A DNA stretch of 64,000 nucleotides. It comes from Erpobdella octoculata (Eukaryota > Annelida > Clitellata > Hirudinida > Erpobdellidae). Position 1 is the stretch's first letter, and each line of letters begins with the position of its first letter. Positions 49,857 to 62,492 of the stretch are shown in pieces. The position numbers and the translations under genes were made by a program. The stretch spans positions 32,598,954 through 32,662,953 of the forward strand of contig OZ022239.1 in the NCBI GenBank assembly GCA_963978895.1, in the 5' to 3' direction. Below the pieces are notes generated by a model, which was not told the origin of the DNA, ran no database searches, and worked only from the letters and a program-made list of their open reading frames with translations.

Positions 49857-52049
49857 ATGTCAAACAAACCTGTATTAAATAATGAAACATTAACCTCAAT
49901 GAGAAACACTCTGCGTGGAGAAAAAGTTGGTCGAACTGCTTTTACCGATTTACACCATCAGATTTCAAGTGCATTATCCAGTGGTGAGCCGAAGTTATTC
50001 ACGGAATATGAAGAAGACTACAAGAGAGAACTTGAATTGATGTGGAACGACCATATTAAAGAACTCAATTCCCAATCGTTTCTCTGTTGTCCTAAACTTT
50101 TCTCAGAATTTGTTAGTCGTGTCCAGCTCCTGATTAATCGAGTTAATAGTTTGTTTTCTCTTCTTAACGGATTCAAGAAAAAATCTTGGAATGTAATAGG
50201 ATCACCGTTTGGAGAAATTGACCAAAAACCAAAGCCCAAGTTTACTGAGAAATGCATTGGAAAGCTTTGGGTTGAAACATTTGGCAAAACTGAATTGAGT
50301 TTTGTAGCTAAGGCATTTTTGAGTGAACGATATGGTAATATTCCTGAAAATCACGAATATATCAAAAAAGTATGTTCCCTTTTGTGTAATTTTAAGAAGT
50401 ACAAAATTGTGCACGATGCATACGAAAACATGGTTGAAAACACAGTTTTTTATCAAACCAGAGAATATTATAAAAACTTATCTTTTGAAATGGCAAACAA
50501 ATTTGATTTGGCAGAGTACAGCAAAAAGTGTCTCACTCTGATTGAAAAAGAGAAGGCTATGACAGAGAGACTTTTGAACACATCTACATGGCCAAAATTA
50601 GAAGATATTATTAGAAAACATTTAGTAGGCGACCGCACTGATTTCATTGAAAAGAATTTGGAAGATATATATGCTAATTATGACGATGATGTAAATGCAC
50701 TAGTTTATAATTTGATTTCTAAACAAAAAAATCTAAAGCAGATCATGGTTTTAAAATACGAAAATCACGTAGAATCATTGTTTGCCAATCGGGTTTTAGC
50801 AACCGCCATGAGACCAAATATTGGTTGGATTGACGAAATTTCAAATTTTTACGGAAGCTTAAAGCAACATGTTTCAAAATTGTATGGATCGGATAATTTG
50901 TTTGCAAAAGCGTTGGACACTGGTTTTAAAAAAGCTTTTGAATCTTACGAATCGAAAAATGTGGAAGAAAGAAAAATTCCACGCATACCTGCAATCTTAG
51001 CTGAATATTGTAATGCCAATTTAAGTAGTTCTTCTATAACCAAAGATGAACATCTTCTTGAAGATAAACTTACAAAAGCTATTTTAATTTTGAAATTTTT
51101 AGATGATAAAGACATCTTTAGCGATTTGTATTTAAAATATTTTGCCAAACGTCTCATAAATACAACTTTCTACAACAAAGAAGCTGAAGAATTGATGATT
51201 AAAAAATTCCAAATAGAATATGGACCGAAGTACACGTACAAATTGCAAAATTTGTTCAACAATCGAGATTCAAGTCAGGAAATTACAAAACAATTTGCAG
51301 ATGAGCAACAAAATGAACTACAGGGTCTTAAGTTCAATGCCTTCATCACTCAGGCTTTTCTTTGGCCTAACCCGCCTTCACCAACTGGCGGATTTATTAT
51401 TCCTGAGAGTGTTGCTTTGTGCAAATATCAGTTTGAAACATTTTATGTTAAAAAGTGTGCTGGCCGAAAACTAAGCTGGCAGTTAAAATATGATGTTTGT
51501 GAAGTTGGACTGTTTTACTTAGACAAAAGATATTTAGTTGAAATGAGTTTAGAAGCAGTACCAGTTATGCTTGTTTTCAACGAACAGGATGTTGTTACGT
51601 ATGAGAATTTGCAAGTATCTACTGGATTGTCAGATGAAAATTTAGAAAAATATGTCACTCAACTTTTAAGCAACAAACTTTTGTTATGTGATAATGAACT
51701 AAATAGTTCCTCAAACATATCACTTAACAGAAAATTCACTAATGAAAAAATTAAGTTTAAACTAACTCAACAGCCGAAAAAACTGCTAAAGAAAAAGCAG
51801 GACTCTGACCGCACAATGGGCATGATTGCAAACCAGAGAAAACATTTCTTGCAGGCTCTTATTGTCCGAACAATGAAAGCAAATAAGACGATTAAGAGAA
51901 ATGATTTGTTTGGAGACGTTCTCAAAGAATCTTTTAAGATGTTTAAACCTTCACCTGCTATGATCCAGAACACCGTGGATTTGCTGATAGAAAAAGATTA
52001 CATGCAAAAAAAAGATGGTGCTGATGATGAATATATTTATGTTGCATAA
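49857..52049 (+). CDS. Cullin (Cul1-like), copy 2, intronless, 730 aa
   Basis: Same architecture as 41090-43288: cullin repeats, cullin-homology region (DLYLKYFAKRLINTTFYNKE identical to copy 1), GRKLSWQLKYDVCEVGLFYL and a winged-helix end with LQALIVRTMKANK. K674 is at the NEDD8 position and the protein ends EYIYVA. The N-terminal third is much more diverged from copy 1 than the centre (e.g. LNNETLTSMRNTLRGEKVGR versus IDPATFTFLKKILWEEKVGR), and a loop near residue 110 differs in length. The frame is open upstream to 49728, but ATG 49857 matches copy 1 and avoids the TA repeat. No stops or frameshifts. AATAAA at 52087-52092, 38 bp after the stop. Confidence 0.93.
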   Translation: MSNKPVLNNETLTSMRNTLRGEKVGRTAFTDLHHQISSALSSGEPKLFTEYEEDYKRELELMWNDHIKELNSQSFLCCPKLFSEFVSRVQLLINRVNSLFSLLNGFKKKSWNVIGSPFGEIDQKPKPKFTEKCIGKLWVETFGKTELSFVAKAFLSERYGNIPENHEYIKKVCSLLCNFKKYKIVHDAYENMVENTVFYQTREYYKNLSFEMANKFDLAEYSKKCLTLIEKEKAMTERLLNTSTWPKLEDIIRKHLVGDRTDFIEKNLEDIYANYDDDVNALVYNLISKQKNLKQIMVLKYENHVESLFANRVLATAMRPNIGWIDEISNFYGSLKQHVSKLYGSDNLFAKALDTGFKKAFESYESKNVEERKIPRIPAILAEYCNANLSSSSITKDEHLLEDKLTKAILILKFLDDKDIFSDLYLKYFAKRLINTTFYNKEAEELMIKKFQIEYGPKYTYKLQNLFNNRDSSQEITKQFADEQQNELQGLKFNAFITQAFLWPNPPSPTGGFIIPESVALCKYQFETFYVKKCAGRKLSWQLKYDVCEVGLFYLDKRYLVEMSLEAVPVMLVFNEQDVVTYENLQVSTGLSDENLEKYVTQLLSNKLLLCDNELNSSSNISLNRKFTNEKIKFKLTQQPKKLLKKKQDSDRTMGMIANQRKHFLQALIVRTMKANKTIKRNDLFGDVLKESFKMFKPSPAMIQNTVDLLIEKDYMQKKDGADDEYIYVA

Positions 52050-52304
52050 TTTTTTTTTATTTTATTTTACATTTTAGTTGGAAAAAAATAAACTTTGAAA
52101 GTTGTTTATATTTTTAGCGTATTTTTAAATATTTAATTCTAAAATAGGTATTTTAATTAAAACTTTTGACTGGGTAGGTGGCTGGCTGGTGAAGAAAATA
52201 AATTCAAAAACTAGAACAAGTAAATGAGAAAAAACGAGTTTTTTAACACAAACTTTAATTTCAATTACACTTGATTTAGAAAATTTAATAATGTATTGTC
52301 ATCA
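52050..52304 (+). other. 3' flank of cullin copy 2
   Basis: AATAAA at 52087-52092 is a plausible polyadenylation signal. The first ~70 bp resemble the copy 1 flank. The rest is unassigned AT-rich DNA up to the first Helitron B. Confidence 0.5.
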
Positions 52305-55048
<2,744 letters not shown>

Positions 55049-57131
55049 TCTATATATATAAAAGAACATGTCCTGACGGACTGACTGACTGACTGATAAT
55101 CAACGCCGAGCTCAAACGCCTCATCCTAGGAACGTGAAATTTGTAACATATATTACTTTTATAGCGTAAACATCCGCTAAGAAAGGATTTTTGAAAATTC
55201 TGCTCCGGAGGGGAAAAAACTGGAAAACAAACTTTTTTCTAAAATAATGTATATCTCGAAAACCAAAAATGAGGAGATTTTGAAATTTGGTATATAGATT
55301 CTTTTTGAAAAATAAAAAAATACGTGTTTCACCATTTTTTGAAAATTCGGTTTCCCGGACCTCAAATGTGGGTTGGAAAATTGGGTTATTTGGTTTTTAA
55401 AATAACTGCTACTCAAAAACTGTGAATGCTACAGGAGTAAAAATTAGTATTTAGTTTCTACCCCAAAAATAATTAAATACGTGTTTTAGCATTTTTTAAA
55501 AATTTGGTTTCCAGGACTTCAAATGTGGGGTGGAAAATATGGTTATTTGTTTTTTAAAATAACTGCTACTCAAAAACTGTAAATACCACAGAAGTAAAAA
55601 TTAGTATTTAGTTTCTATTCTAAAAATAAAAATATACGTGTTTTACCATTTTTTTTAAATTTGGTTTCCAGGACCTCAAATGTGGGGTGGAAAAAAAGGT
55701 TATTTGGTTTTTAACATAACTGCTACTCGAAAACTGTAGATGCTACAGGAGTAAAAATTAGTATTTGGTTTCTGCTCCAGAAATATGATATACGTGTTTT
55801 ACTATTTTTTGAAAATTTGGTTTCCAGGACTTTAAATATGGGGTGGAAAATAGGGTTACTTGGTTTTTAAAGTAACTGCTACTCAAAAACTGTAAATGCT
55901 ACAAAAGTAAAATTAGAACTTAGTTTCTACTCTAAAAATAATGATGTACGTGTTTAACCATTTTTTGAAAATTTGGTTTCCAGGACCTCAAATGTAAAGT
56001 GGAAAAAGGGTTATTTGATTTTAAAATAACTGCTACTCAAAAACTGTAAGTGCTACAGATGTGAAAATTAGTATTTTGAGGTTTTGTGCCGGTTAAAAGT
56101 AGATGAGTTCAGTTTATCACCGGACGGACGGGCCAAGCCTTTATTTTAGGGTCTTCATACGGCCCTGCCCAAACCTTAAATCAAGGTGGGACGGGCCGAG
56201 ATTTTTAACCAAGTATATAGACATTTTAGTGATTTTAGGGTGTTCAGACGGGCCGGGCTAAACCTGAAATCAAGGTGGGACGGGCCAAAGTGTTTCATCA
56301 AGTATATAGAACTTCTAGGCCTGTAAAAACGGGCGGGCCCATATTAGACGGCTCTGCCCAAACCTTAAATCAAGGTGGGACGGGCCGAGATTTTTAACCA
56401 AGTATAGACATTTTAGTGATTTTAGGGTGTTCAGACGGGCCGGGCTAAACCTGAAGTCAAGGTGGGACGGGCCGAAGTTTTTCAACAAGTATATAGAACT
56501 TCTAGGCCTGTAAAAACGGGCGGGCCCATATTAGACGGCTCTGCCCAAACCTTAAATCAAGGTGGGACGGGCCGAGATTTTTAACCAAGTATAGACATTT
56601 TAGTGATTTTAGGGTGTTCAGACGGGCCGGGCTAAACCTGAAGTCAAGGTGGGACGGGCCGAAGTTTTTCAACAAGTATATAGAACTTCTAGGCCTGTAA
56701 AAACGGGCGGGCCCATATTAGACGGCTCTGCCCAAACCTTAAATCAAGGTGGGACGGGCCGAGATTTTTAACCAAGTATAGACATTTTAGTGATTTTAGG
56801 GTGTTCAGACGGGCCGGGCTAAACCTAAAGTCAAGGTGGGACGGGCCGAAGTTTTTCAACAAGTATATAGAACTTCTAGGCCTTTAAAAACGGGCCGGGC
56901 TCATATTAGACGGGCCGTGCTGGGCCAGGAATTTCGGTTTTTGAAACGGGCTGGGCCAAGTTGTCGACGGGCCGTGCTGGGCCAGGAATTTCGGTTTTTG
57001 AAACGGGCTGGGCCATGTTGTCGACGGGCCGAGCCGAGACCTAAAAAAGTGATCCGTGCAGTACTCTACTATGTATGCACGGTTCAAATTCTCTAATTTC
57101 ATGCGAGCGAAGCCGCTACGGGCACTGCTAG
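55049..57131 (+). mobile_element. Helitron B, copy 3, directly abutting copy 2b
   Basis: TCTATATATATAAAAGAACA at 55049 to CTACGGGCACTGCTAG at 57131. It is longer than copies 1 and 2b because a ~187-bp tail unit (from GCCCAAACCTTAAATCAAGG, near 56165, 56356, 56543, 56730) is repeated four times, and a shorter GTGCTGGGCCAGGAATTTCG unit is duplicated near 56925 and 56974. Confidence 0.88.
56159..56910 (+). repeat. ~187-bp tandem repeat inside Helitron B copy 3
   Basis: Four units of the GC-rich tail, starts spaced 191, 187 and 186 bp, the last three almost identical. Other Helitron B copies have a single unit. Confidence 0.85.
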
Positions 57132-57167
57132 TTTATATATATATAAAAGAACTGACTGACCGACGAC

Positions 57168-58933
57168 CAGTGATGGGTTTTAACTACTTTAAAAGTAGTT
57201 AACTACTTTATTTAACTACTCATGAAAAAAATAGTTAGTAACTATTTCCTAACTACTTTTAACAGCAGTAGTTATTAACTACCTCTTAACTACTCTCTAG
57301 TAGTTAACTACTTTTCAACATTACCAAAAAACCTTTAAACATTTGCAATTAAATACAAGTTAAATAAATCTTATTTTTCAAACTTTTGGTTCGTTTCATT
57401 TATGCATGCCAACAAATTTTCTTTGATCAAATATTTGTTGTTCATTATTCAAAAAATTTAATTTAAATTGGGGAATTATCGCTGTTGCTAAAAGATATTC
57501 TTCATTTTCCAAAACAGGACCAAATCGTTTTTCAATACCTTAAGATAGTGCTTTTAAAAGAGCATTGATGGTTTTATCTGAATATGATGTTATTTTTTTA
57601 AATTCTATAATGGTTTGAATGATGTGACCAATGTATGACTTTTCACTTTAGAAATTATCAATTGCGGTGACTATTGGTTTTATAATCTGAATGAACGATT
57701 TCAAAAAAGCAAACTTAATTTCTCTAAATGCAACTTGCCCTAACTTCTTCTGACAATCACAACCATTATTGAAAGCTATATTAACAATCTTTTCAACCGA
57801 ATAGAATTTTGAGCACCACCGTGTAACATTTGGCTTTATAAATGTTGAACCACTAATGTCCTGTACAACCTCAGCATTTTTTACATTGCGATGAATAGAG
57901 TTTGATAATGATACAACTTTTGCCATTGATCTTTCATAAAGTTGTTTGTATTTCAAATTATCCCTTACTTTCAATGCACCAACACTTGCCACGAAATTTA
58001 AGGTATAACTAGAAGTAGCCCGTCAAAAATGACCGTTTTTGTGATTTTTATTGAACTATCAGATATTAAATAAAGAACGTTTTCTTCTCTACCATTATTA
58101 AAAGTGGATGCTCAGCAATATCAAAAAAATGTTCAATCCTTTGGATCGAACCAGGTTTAAGCAGATTAAAATCACTGAATTTCATGCGTACCTTCGTAAG
58201 ACAGTTTCAAATCTAGCGATGTTTTATTTTAAACTTTAAATCCAGCATTATGTTTGATGCAATCGGATAAAACTCTTGCATAATAAGCCTAGGAAAAACG
58301 TTTTGGATCTTTACCTACTGACAGTGTACAACTTTTACTAAAACTTTTATTACATGCAATCGGATAACCTCTTGCATAAAAGCTTAGGAAAAACGTATTG
58401 GATATTTGGAACTGATAGTGTGCAATTGCTTAATAACTTTAATTACACGCCTGCGCGCACTAATTTTACCAATTGCTGACTGCTGACCACCGTGGCCTCT
58501 GCGTTATACAAAATTGCTAACATACATACATGCATACATACATACATACAGACATAGGAAATTATGTATGTAGATTACCACAGTGCTTATGAGGAGCTAA
58601 AAAAAAGCACATCGTCAGAATTATCAATATTATCTTGCTCACTTTCTATCAAATCTGATATACTTTCACCACTAGATCTTCATTATTTACATACATGTCA
58701 TATGCTGGCTCATCCACTTCAGTTTCATGATCTATAGAGTTTTTTCAGCCACCAAAAAAGTAAAGTAGTTAAAAAAATAGTTAACTACTGTAGTTAATAA
58801 CTATTTAAAAAAGTTGTTAACTACTAGTTGTTAACTAGTTTAACAAAAAATAGTTATTAACTATTTCTTAACTACTGTAGAGTAGTAAATAACTAGTAGT
58901 TAACTATTTATAGTTAGTAACTATCCATCACTG
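57168..58933 (-). mobile_element. hAT element with exact 8-bp TSD
   Basis: Ends CAGTGATGG...CCATCACTG, flanked by CCGACGAC at 57160-57167 and 58934-58941. Subterminal regions on both sides are dense in TAGTTAACTAC-type motifs, as in other hAT families where the transposase binds short repeats. 1766 bp, with a broken transposase. Confidence 0.93.
57390..57992 (-). pseudogene. hAT transposase, C-terminal half, decayed
   Basis: Open from 57992 to 57648: GALKVRDNLKYKQLYERSMA, STFIKPNVTRWCSKFYSVEK (the N-x-TRW-S/N block of hAT transposases), FLKSFIQIIKPIVTAIDNF. After a stop at 57648 it continues, with one more stop, as INALLKALS and GIEKRFGPVLENEEYLLATA, IIPQFKLNFL. The N-terminal BED finger and the C-terminal dimerisation domain are not seen. 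Too short and broken to be active. Confidence 0.75.
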
Positions 58934-59109
58934 CCGACGACTGACTGACTGATAATCGACGCCGAGCTCAAACGCTTCATTCTAAAAATGTGAAATTTGG
59001 AACTTATATTACTTTTATAGCGTAAGCACCCACCAAGAAAGGATTATTGAAAATTTTGCTCCTGAGAGGATGAAACTGGAAAACCAAAGTTTTTCTAAAA
59101 CAACGTATA

Positions 59110-59656
59110 TATTTTTTTTTATTGACATCAGAAAACGAAACAGCATCAGCAATCGGACACTAAAAAAAATTACAACGAGGTTATCGGTCCATAAAACAAA
59201 AAAGATGTCAAAGGCAAAAACCTAAAGGGTATTTACATCCCGCTAAGAAAGCTGCCTACAAAGTTCATTGTACACAAATAATAATTAGAAATATATTGAA
59301 CCTGTACAAGTGCTATTGAAACATTGGCGACTCAATAATAAACTTTTTAAGTAATCGTTTGAAACAGGATAAGTTTGGTTGTTGAGATATAGTCATCGGA
59401 ATCTTTGCATACACATTAATACCCGCACATAAAATTGAGCGAAGCTTTATGTTGGATTTAGCAAAGGGGGGTCTATACCTTGGATATGAACGAGGCACAC
59501 AAGAATGTAATGAGGATGATTGAGGTAGCAATTTTCTAAATAAATTGGGAAGAATATTATGATCAAGTTGATACATAAAGATTCCCTCATCAAAATGATT
59601 TATCTGGTGAATTTTAAGTATGTTCAATTGTCTAAAAAATTGAAAGCCAATTTTCA
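59110..59656 (-). pseudogene. 5'-truncated LINE, RT C-terminal end
   Basis: Open frame to 59313: LNILKIHQINHFDEGIFMYQ, LDHNILPNLFRKLL, AKSNIKLRSILCAG, aligning with the C-terminus of the intact ORF2 at 23255 (LLNVYQINFFLVSIFMYKYD). A ~200-bp 3' UTR ends in a T run (59111-59120, poly-A on minus). GTATAT lies on both sides (about 59104 and 59667), a possible short TSD within the Helitron B motif GTATATCTCG. Truncated by incomplete reverse transcription. Confidence 0.78.
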
Positions 59657-61097
59657 AAAGCCAAAAAGTATATCTTGAAAGCCAAAAACGAAGGGTTTTT
59701 GAAATTTGGTATCTTTATTTGTCTTTGAGAAAATATGTGTTTTACCATTTTTTGAAAATTGGGTTTCCAGGACCTCAAATGTGGGCTGGAAAATAGGGTT
59801 AATTGTTTTTTAAAGTAACAGCTACTTAGTAAACTGTGAATGCTACAGATGTAAAAATTAATAATTAGTTTCTTCTCAAAAAATAATGATATACGTGTTT
59901 CACCATTTTTTAAAAATTTGGTTTCCAGGACCTCAAATGTGGGTTGGAAAATAGGATTATTTGTTTTAAAGTAACTGCTATTCAAAAACTGTCAATGCTA
60001 CAGATGTAAAAAATAATATTTAGTATTTCCTTAAAAAATAAAAATAAAGGTGTTTTACCATTTTTGCAAATTAGGTTTCCGGGACCTCAAATGTGAAATG
60101 GAAAATAAAGATATTTGTTTTTTTAGAATAACTGCTACTTAAAAACTGTAAGTGCTACTGATAAAATAATTACTATTTAGTATTTACTTGAAAAATAAAG
60201 ATATACGTGTTTTACCAGTTTTTAAATATTGGGTTTCCAGGACCTCAAATGTGAGGTGGAAAAAAGAAAAACTAAAAATTTGAATGTTTAAAAACAAATG
60301 TTTTCTAAAATAAAGCATATCTCAAAAACAAAAAAAGAAAAAGTTTTGAAATTTGGTTTCTAGATTCTTCTTAAAAAATAAAAAGACACATGTGTCACCA
60401 TTTTTAAAACATTTGGTTTCTAGGAACTCGAATGTGGGGTTGAAATTAGAGTTATTTGATTTTTTTGGATACTGCTACTTAAAACTGTAAGTGATACACA
60501 AGTAAACGTTAGTATTTAGTATCTACTCAAAAAATAACGATATACCTATTGGTTTCCAGGACCACAGATGTGGGTGGAAAAAAGAATTTGATTAAAAACT
60601 CCAAAAACTTAAAATGTTAAATTATTGCAATTTAGTACAGAGATTATTTTTACAAAATACATGTCTTATAAATTTTTGAAAATTTGGTTTTCAGGATTTC
60701 AAATGTGGAGGGAATAAGGTTTTATTTTTTGTAGAAAAATTCCGACTTTGAAACTAAAAATATTACAGATATACAAATTGGTAACTAGATACTACTTAAA
60801 AGATAAAATTACAAATGTTTTCCCATTTATTTTATGTTCTGGCTTCCACGACTACAAATGTAAGGCGGAAAAAAAGATTATAATTGCTTGAAAACTAAAT
60901 AACTGAAAAGGTAAAAACATTAAAATTCAATATTAAGGTTTTTTAATTATAAGATACGTGTTTCATATAATTTTTTTAATTTAGTCTCCAAGCTTTGAGG
61001 TTTTGTACCGTTAAAATTGGTTTAGTCCAGGCCTTGACTTTTTTGCTTATAAAACGGGGCAGTTGGAGCCTAAATAACAAGCCAGGCCTGAAATTTT

Positions 61098-61532
61098 CTG
61101 TCTATAAAATGTTGCCCGGGGTTTTTAAAAGTTTTTCTAATGTTTGTCTCTCTCGCTCCCATTTCCTTTTCCGTTTTCCCATTCCCAGTTGCTTTCCCGC
61201 TCCCGGTAGCTTTCCCGTTCTCGGTAGCTTTCCCTTTTGATCGAGAACGGGAATGGGAGAGCAAGCATGAGCGAGAACGGGAAAGCAAGCGTGAGCGGAA
61301 ACGGGAAAGCGACCGGGAACGGAAAGGCGACCGGGAACGGGAAAGGGAACGGGAGAGCAAACAGGAGCGGGAAAACGACCGGAAGCTGGAAAGCGGCCGG
61401 GAACGGGAAAGCGACCGAGAACGGGAAAGCAAACGGGAACGGGAAAGCAAGCGAGGAAGGAAACCTGAGCGATAGAGACAAACATTAGAAAAACTTCTAA
61501 AAACCCCGGGCAACGCCGGGCACCCCCGCTAA
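61098..61532. mobile_element. Two Helitron A 3' ends, head-to-head
   Basis: 61098-61234 is a minus-strand 3' segment (TTGCCCGGGGTTTTTAAAAG, TAATGTTTGTCTCTC, minisatellite). At 61235 the orientation flips to plus (GATCGAGAACGGGAATGGGA), with a long minisatellite and the terminus CCCGGGCAACGCCGGG, spacer, CTAA at 61529-61532 before T. Confidence 0.8.
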
Positions 61533-61613
61533 TACATACATACATACATACATACATACATACATACATACATACATACATACATACATACATACATACA
61601 TACATACATACAT

Positions 61614-61668
<55 letters not shown>

Positions 61669-61761
61669 TACATACATACATACATACATACATACATACA
61701 TACATACATACATACATACATACATACATACATACATACATACATACATACATACATACAT

Positions 61762-61822
<61 letters not shown>

Positions 61823-62119
61823 TACATACATACATACATACATACATACATACATACATACATACATACATACATACATACATACATACATACATACATA
61901 CATACATACATACATACATACATACATACATACATACATACATACATACATACATACATACATACATACATACATACATACATACATACATACATACATA
62001 CATACATACATACATACATACATACATACATACATACATACATACATACATACATACATACATACATACATACATACACACATACATACATACATACACA
62101 CACAGATACATACATACAT
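61533..62119. repeat. (ACAT)n with two (AC)n interruptions
   Basis: Tetranucleotide array with AC runs at about 61629-61664 and 61779-61818. Begins at the Helitron A terminus. Open frames are artefacts. Confidence 0.97.
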
Positions 62120-62130
62120 ACATATGTATG

Positions 62131-62300
62131 TTTTTTTTATAATAGTTTATAGTCCTTTACACCAAGTGTTTTAAGACTGAAATGACTGTATGTAGAAAGC
62201 ACCTAAGTTCTTCCTGTCGTGGATCATAGTTTGATCCTTTTAACTTTCCTCCACCTTTATCCAGGCTTGGGACTGGCTTGTTAAAACAAAGCAAAGTTGT
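62131..62300 (-). mobile_element. SINE-like element, copy 2
   Basis: Minus-strand element with poly-A (T run at 62131), body TCCAGGCTTGGGACTGGCTT (plus strand) and 5' end ACAACTTTGCTTTG. Flanked by ACATATGTATG at 62120-62130 and 62301-62311. Confidence 0.72.
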
Positions 62301-62311
62301 ACATATGTATG

Positions 62312-62481
62312 TTTTTTTTATAAAAGTTTATAGTCCTTTACACCAAGTGTTTTAAAACTGAAATATCTGTCTTTAGGAAGCTCCCAAGTGCTTCCTGTCG
62401 TGGACCATAAATTGATCCTTTTAACTGTCCCTCCTTTTTTATCCAGGCTTGGGACTGGCTCGCAATTAGCGAAGCGGAGTT
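62312..62481 (-). mobile_element. SINE-like element, copy 3
   Basis: Same family and orientation as the preceding copy, 5' end AACTCCGCTTCGCTAATTGC at 62481. Flanked by ACATATGTATG at 62301-62311 and 62482-62492. The two copies differ from each other at many bases, so they are separate insertions and not a late duplication. Confidence 0.75.
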
Positions 62482-62492
62482 ACATATGTATG

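Larger units (their letters stand above)
57132..61080 (+). mobile_element. Helitron B, copy 4, interrupted by a hAT element and a LINE fragment
   Basis: Begins TTTATATATATATAAAAGAA directly after the CTAG of copy 3 (TC decayed to TT). It is split at the GACT repeat by a hAT element (57168-58933) and at GTATAT by a LINE fragment (59110-59656). The rest is the usual subrepeats, more diverged than in copies 2-3, to a degenerate tail around 61000-61080. No clear CTAG end. Confidence 0.75.
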
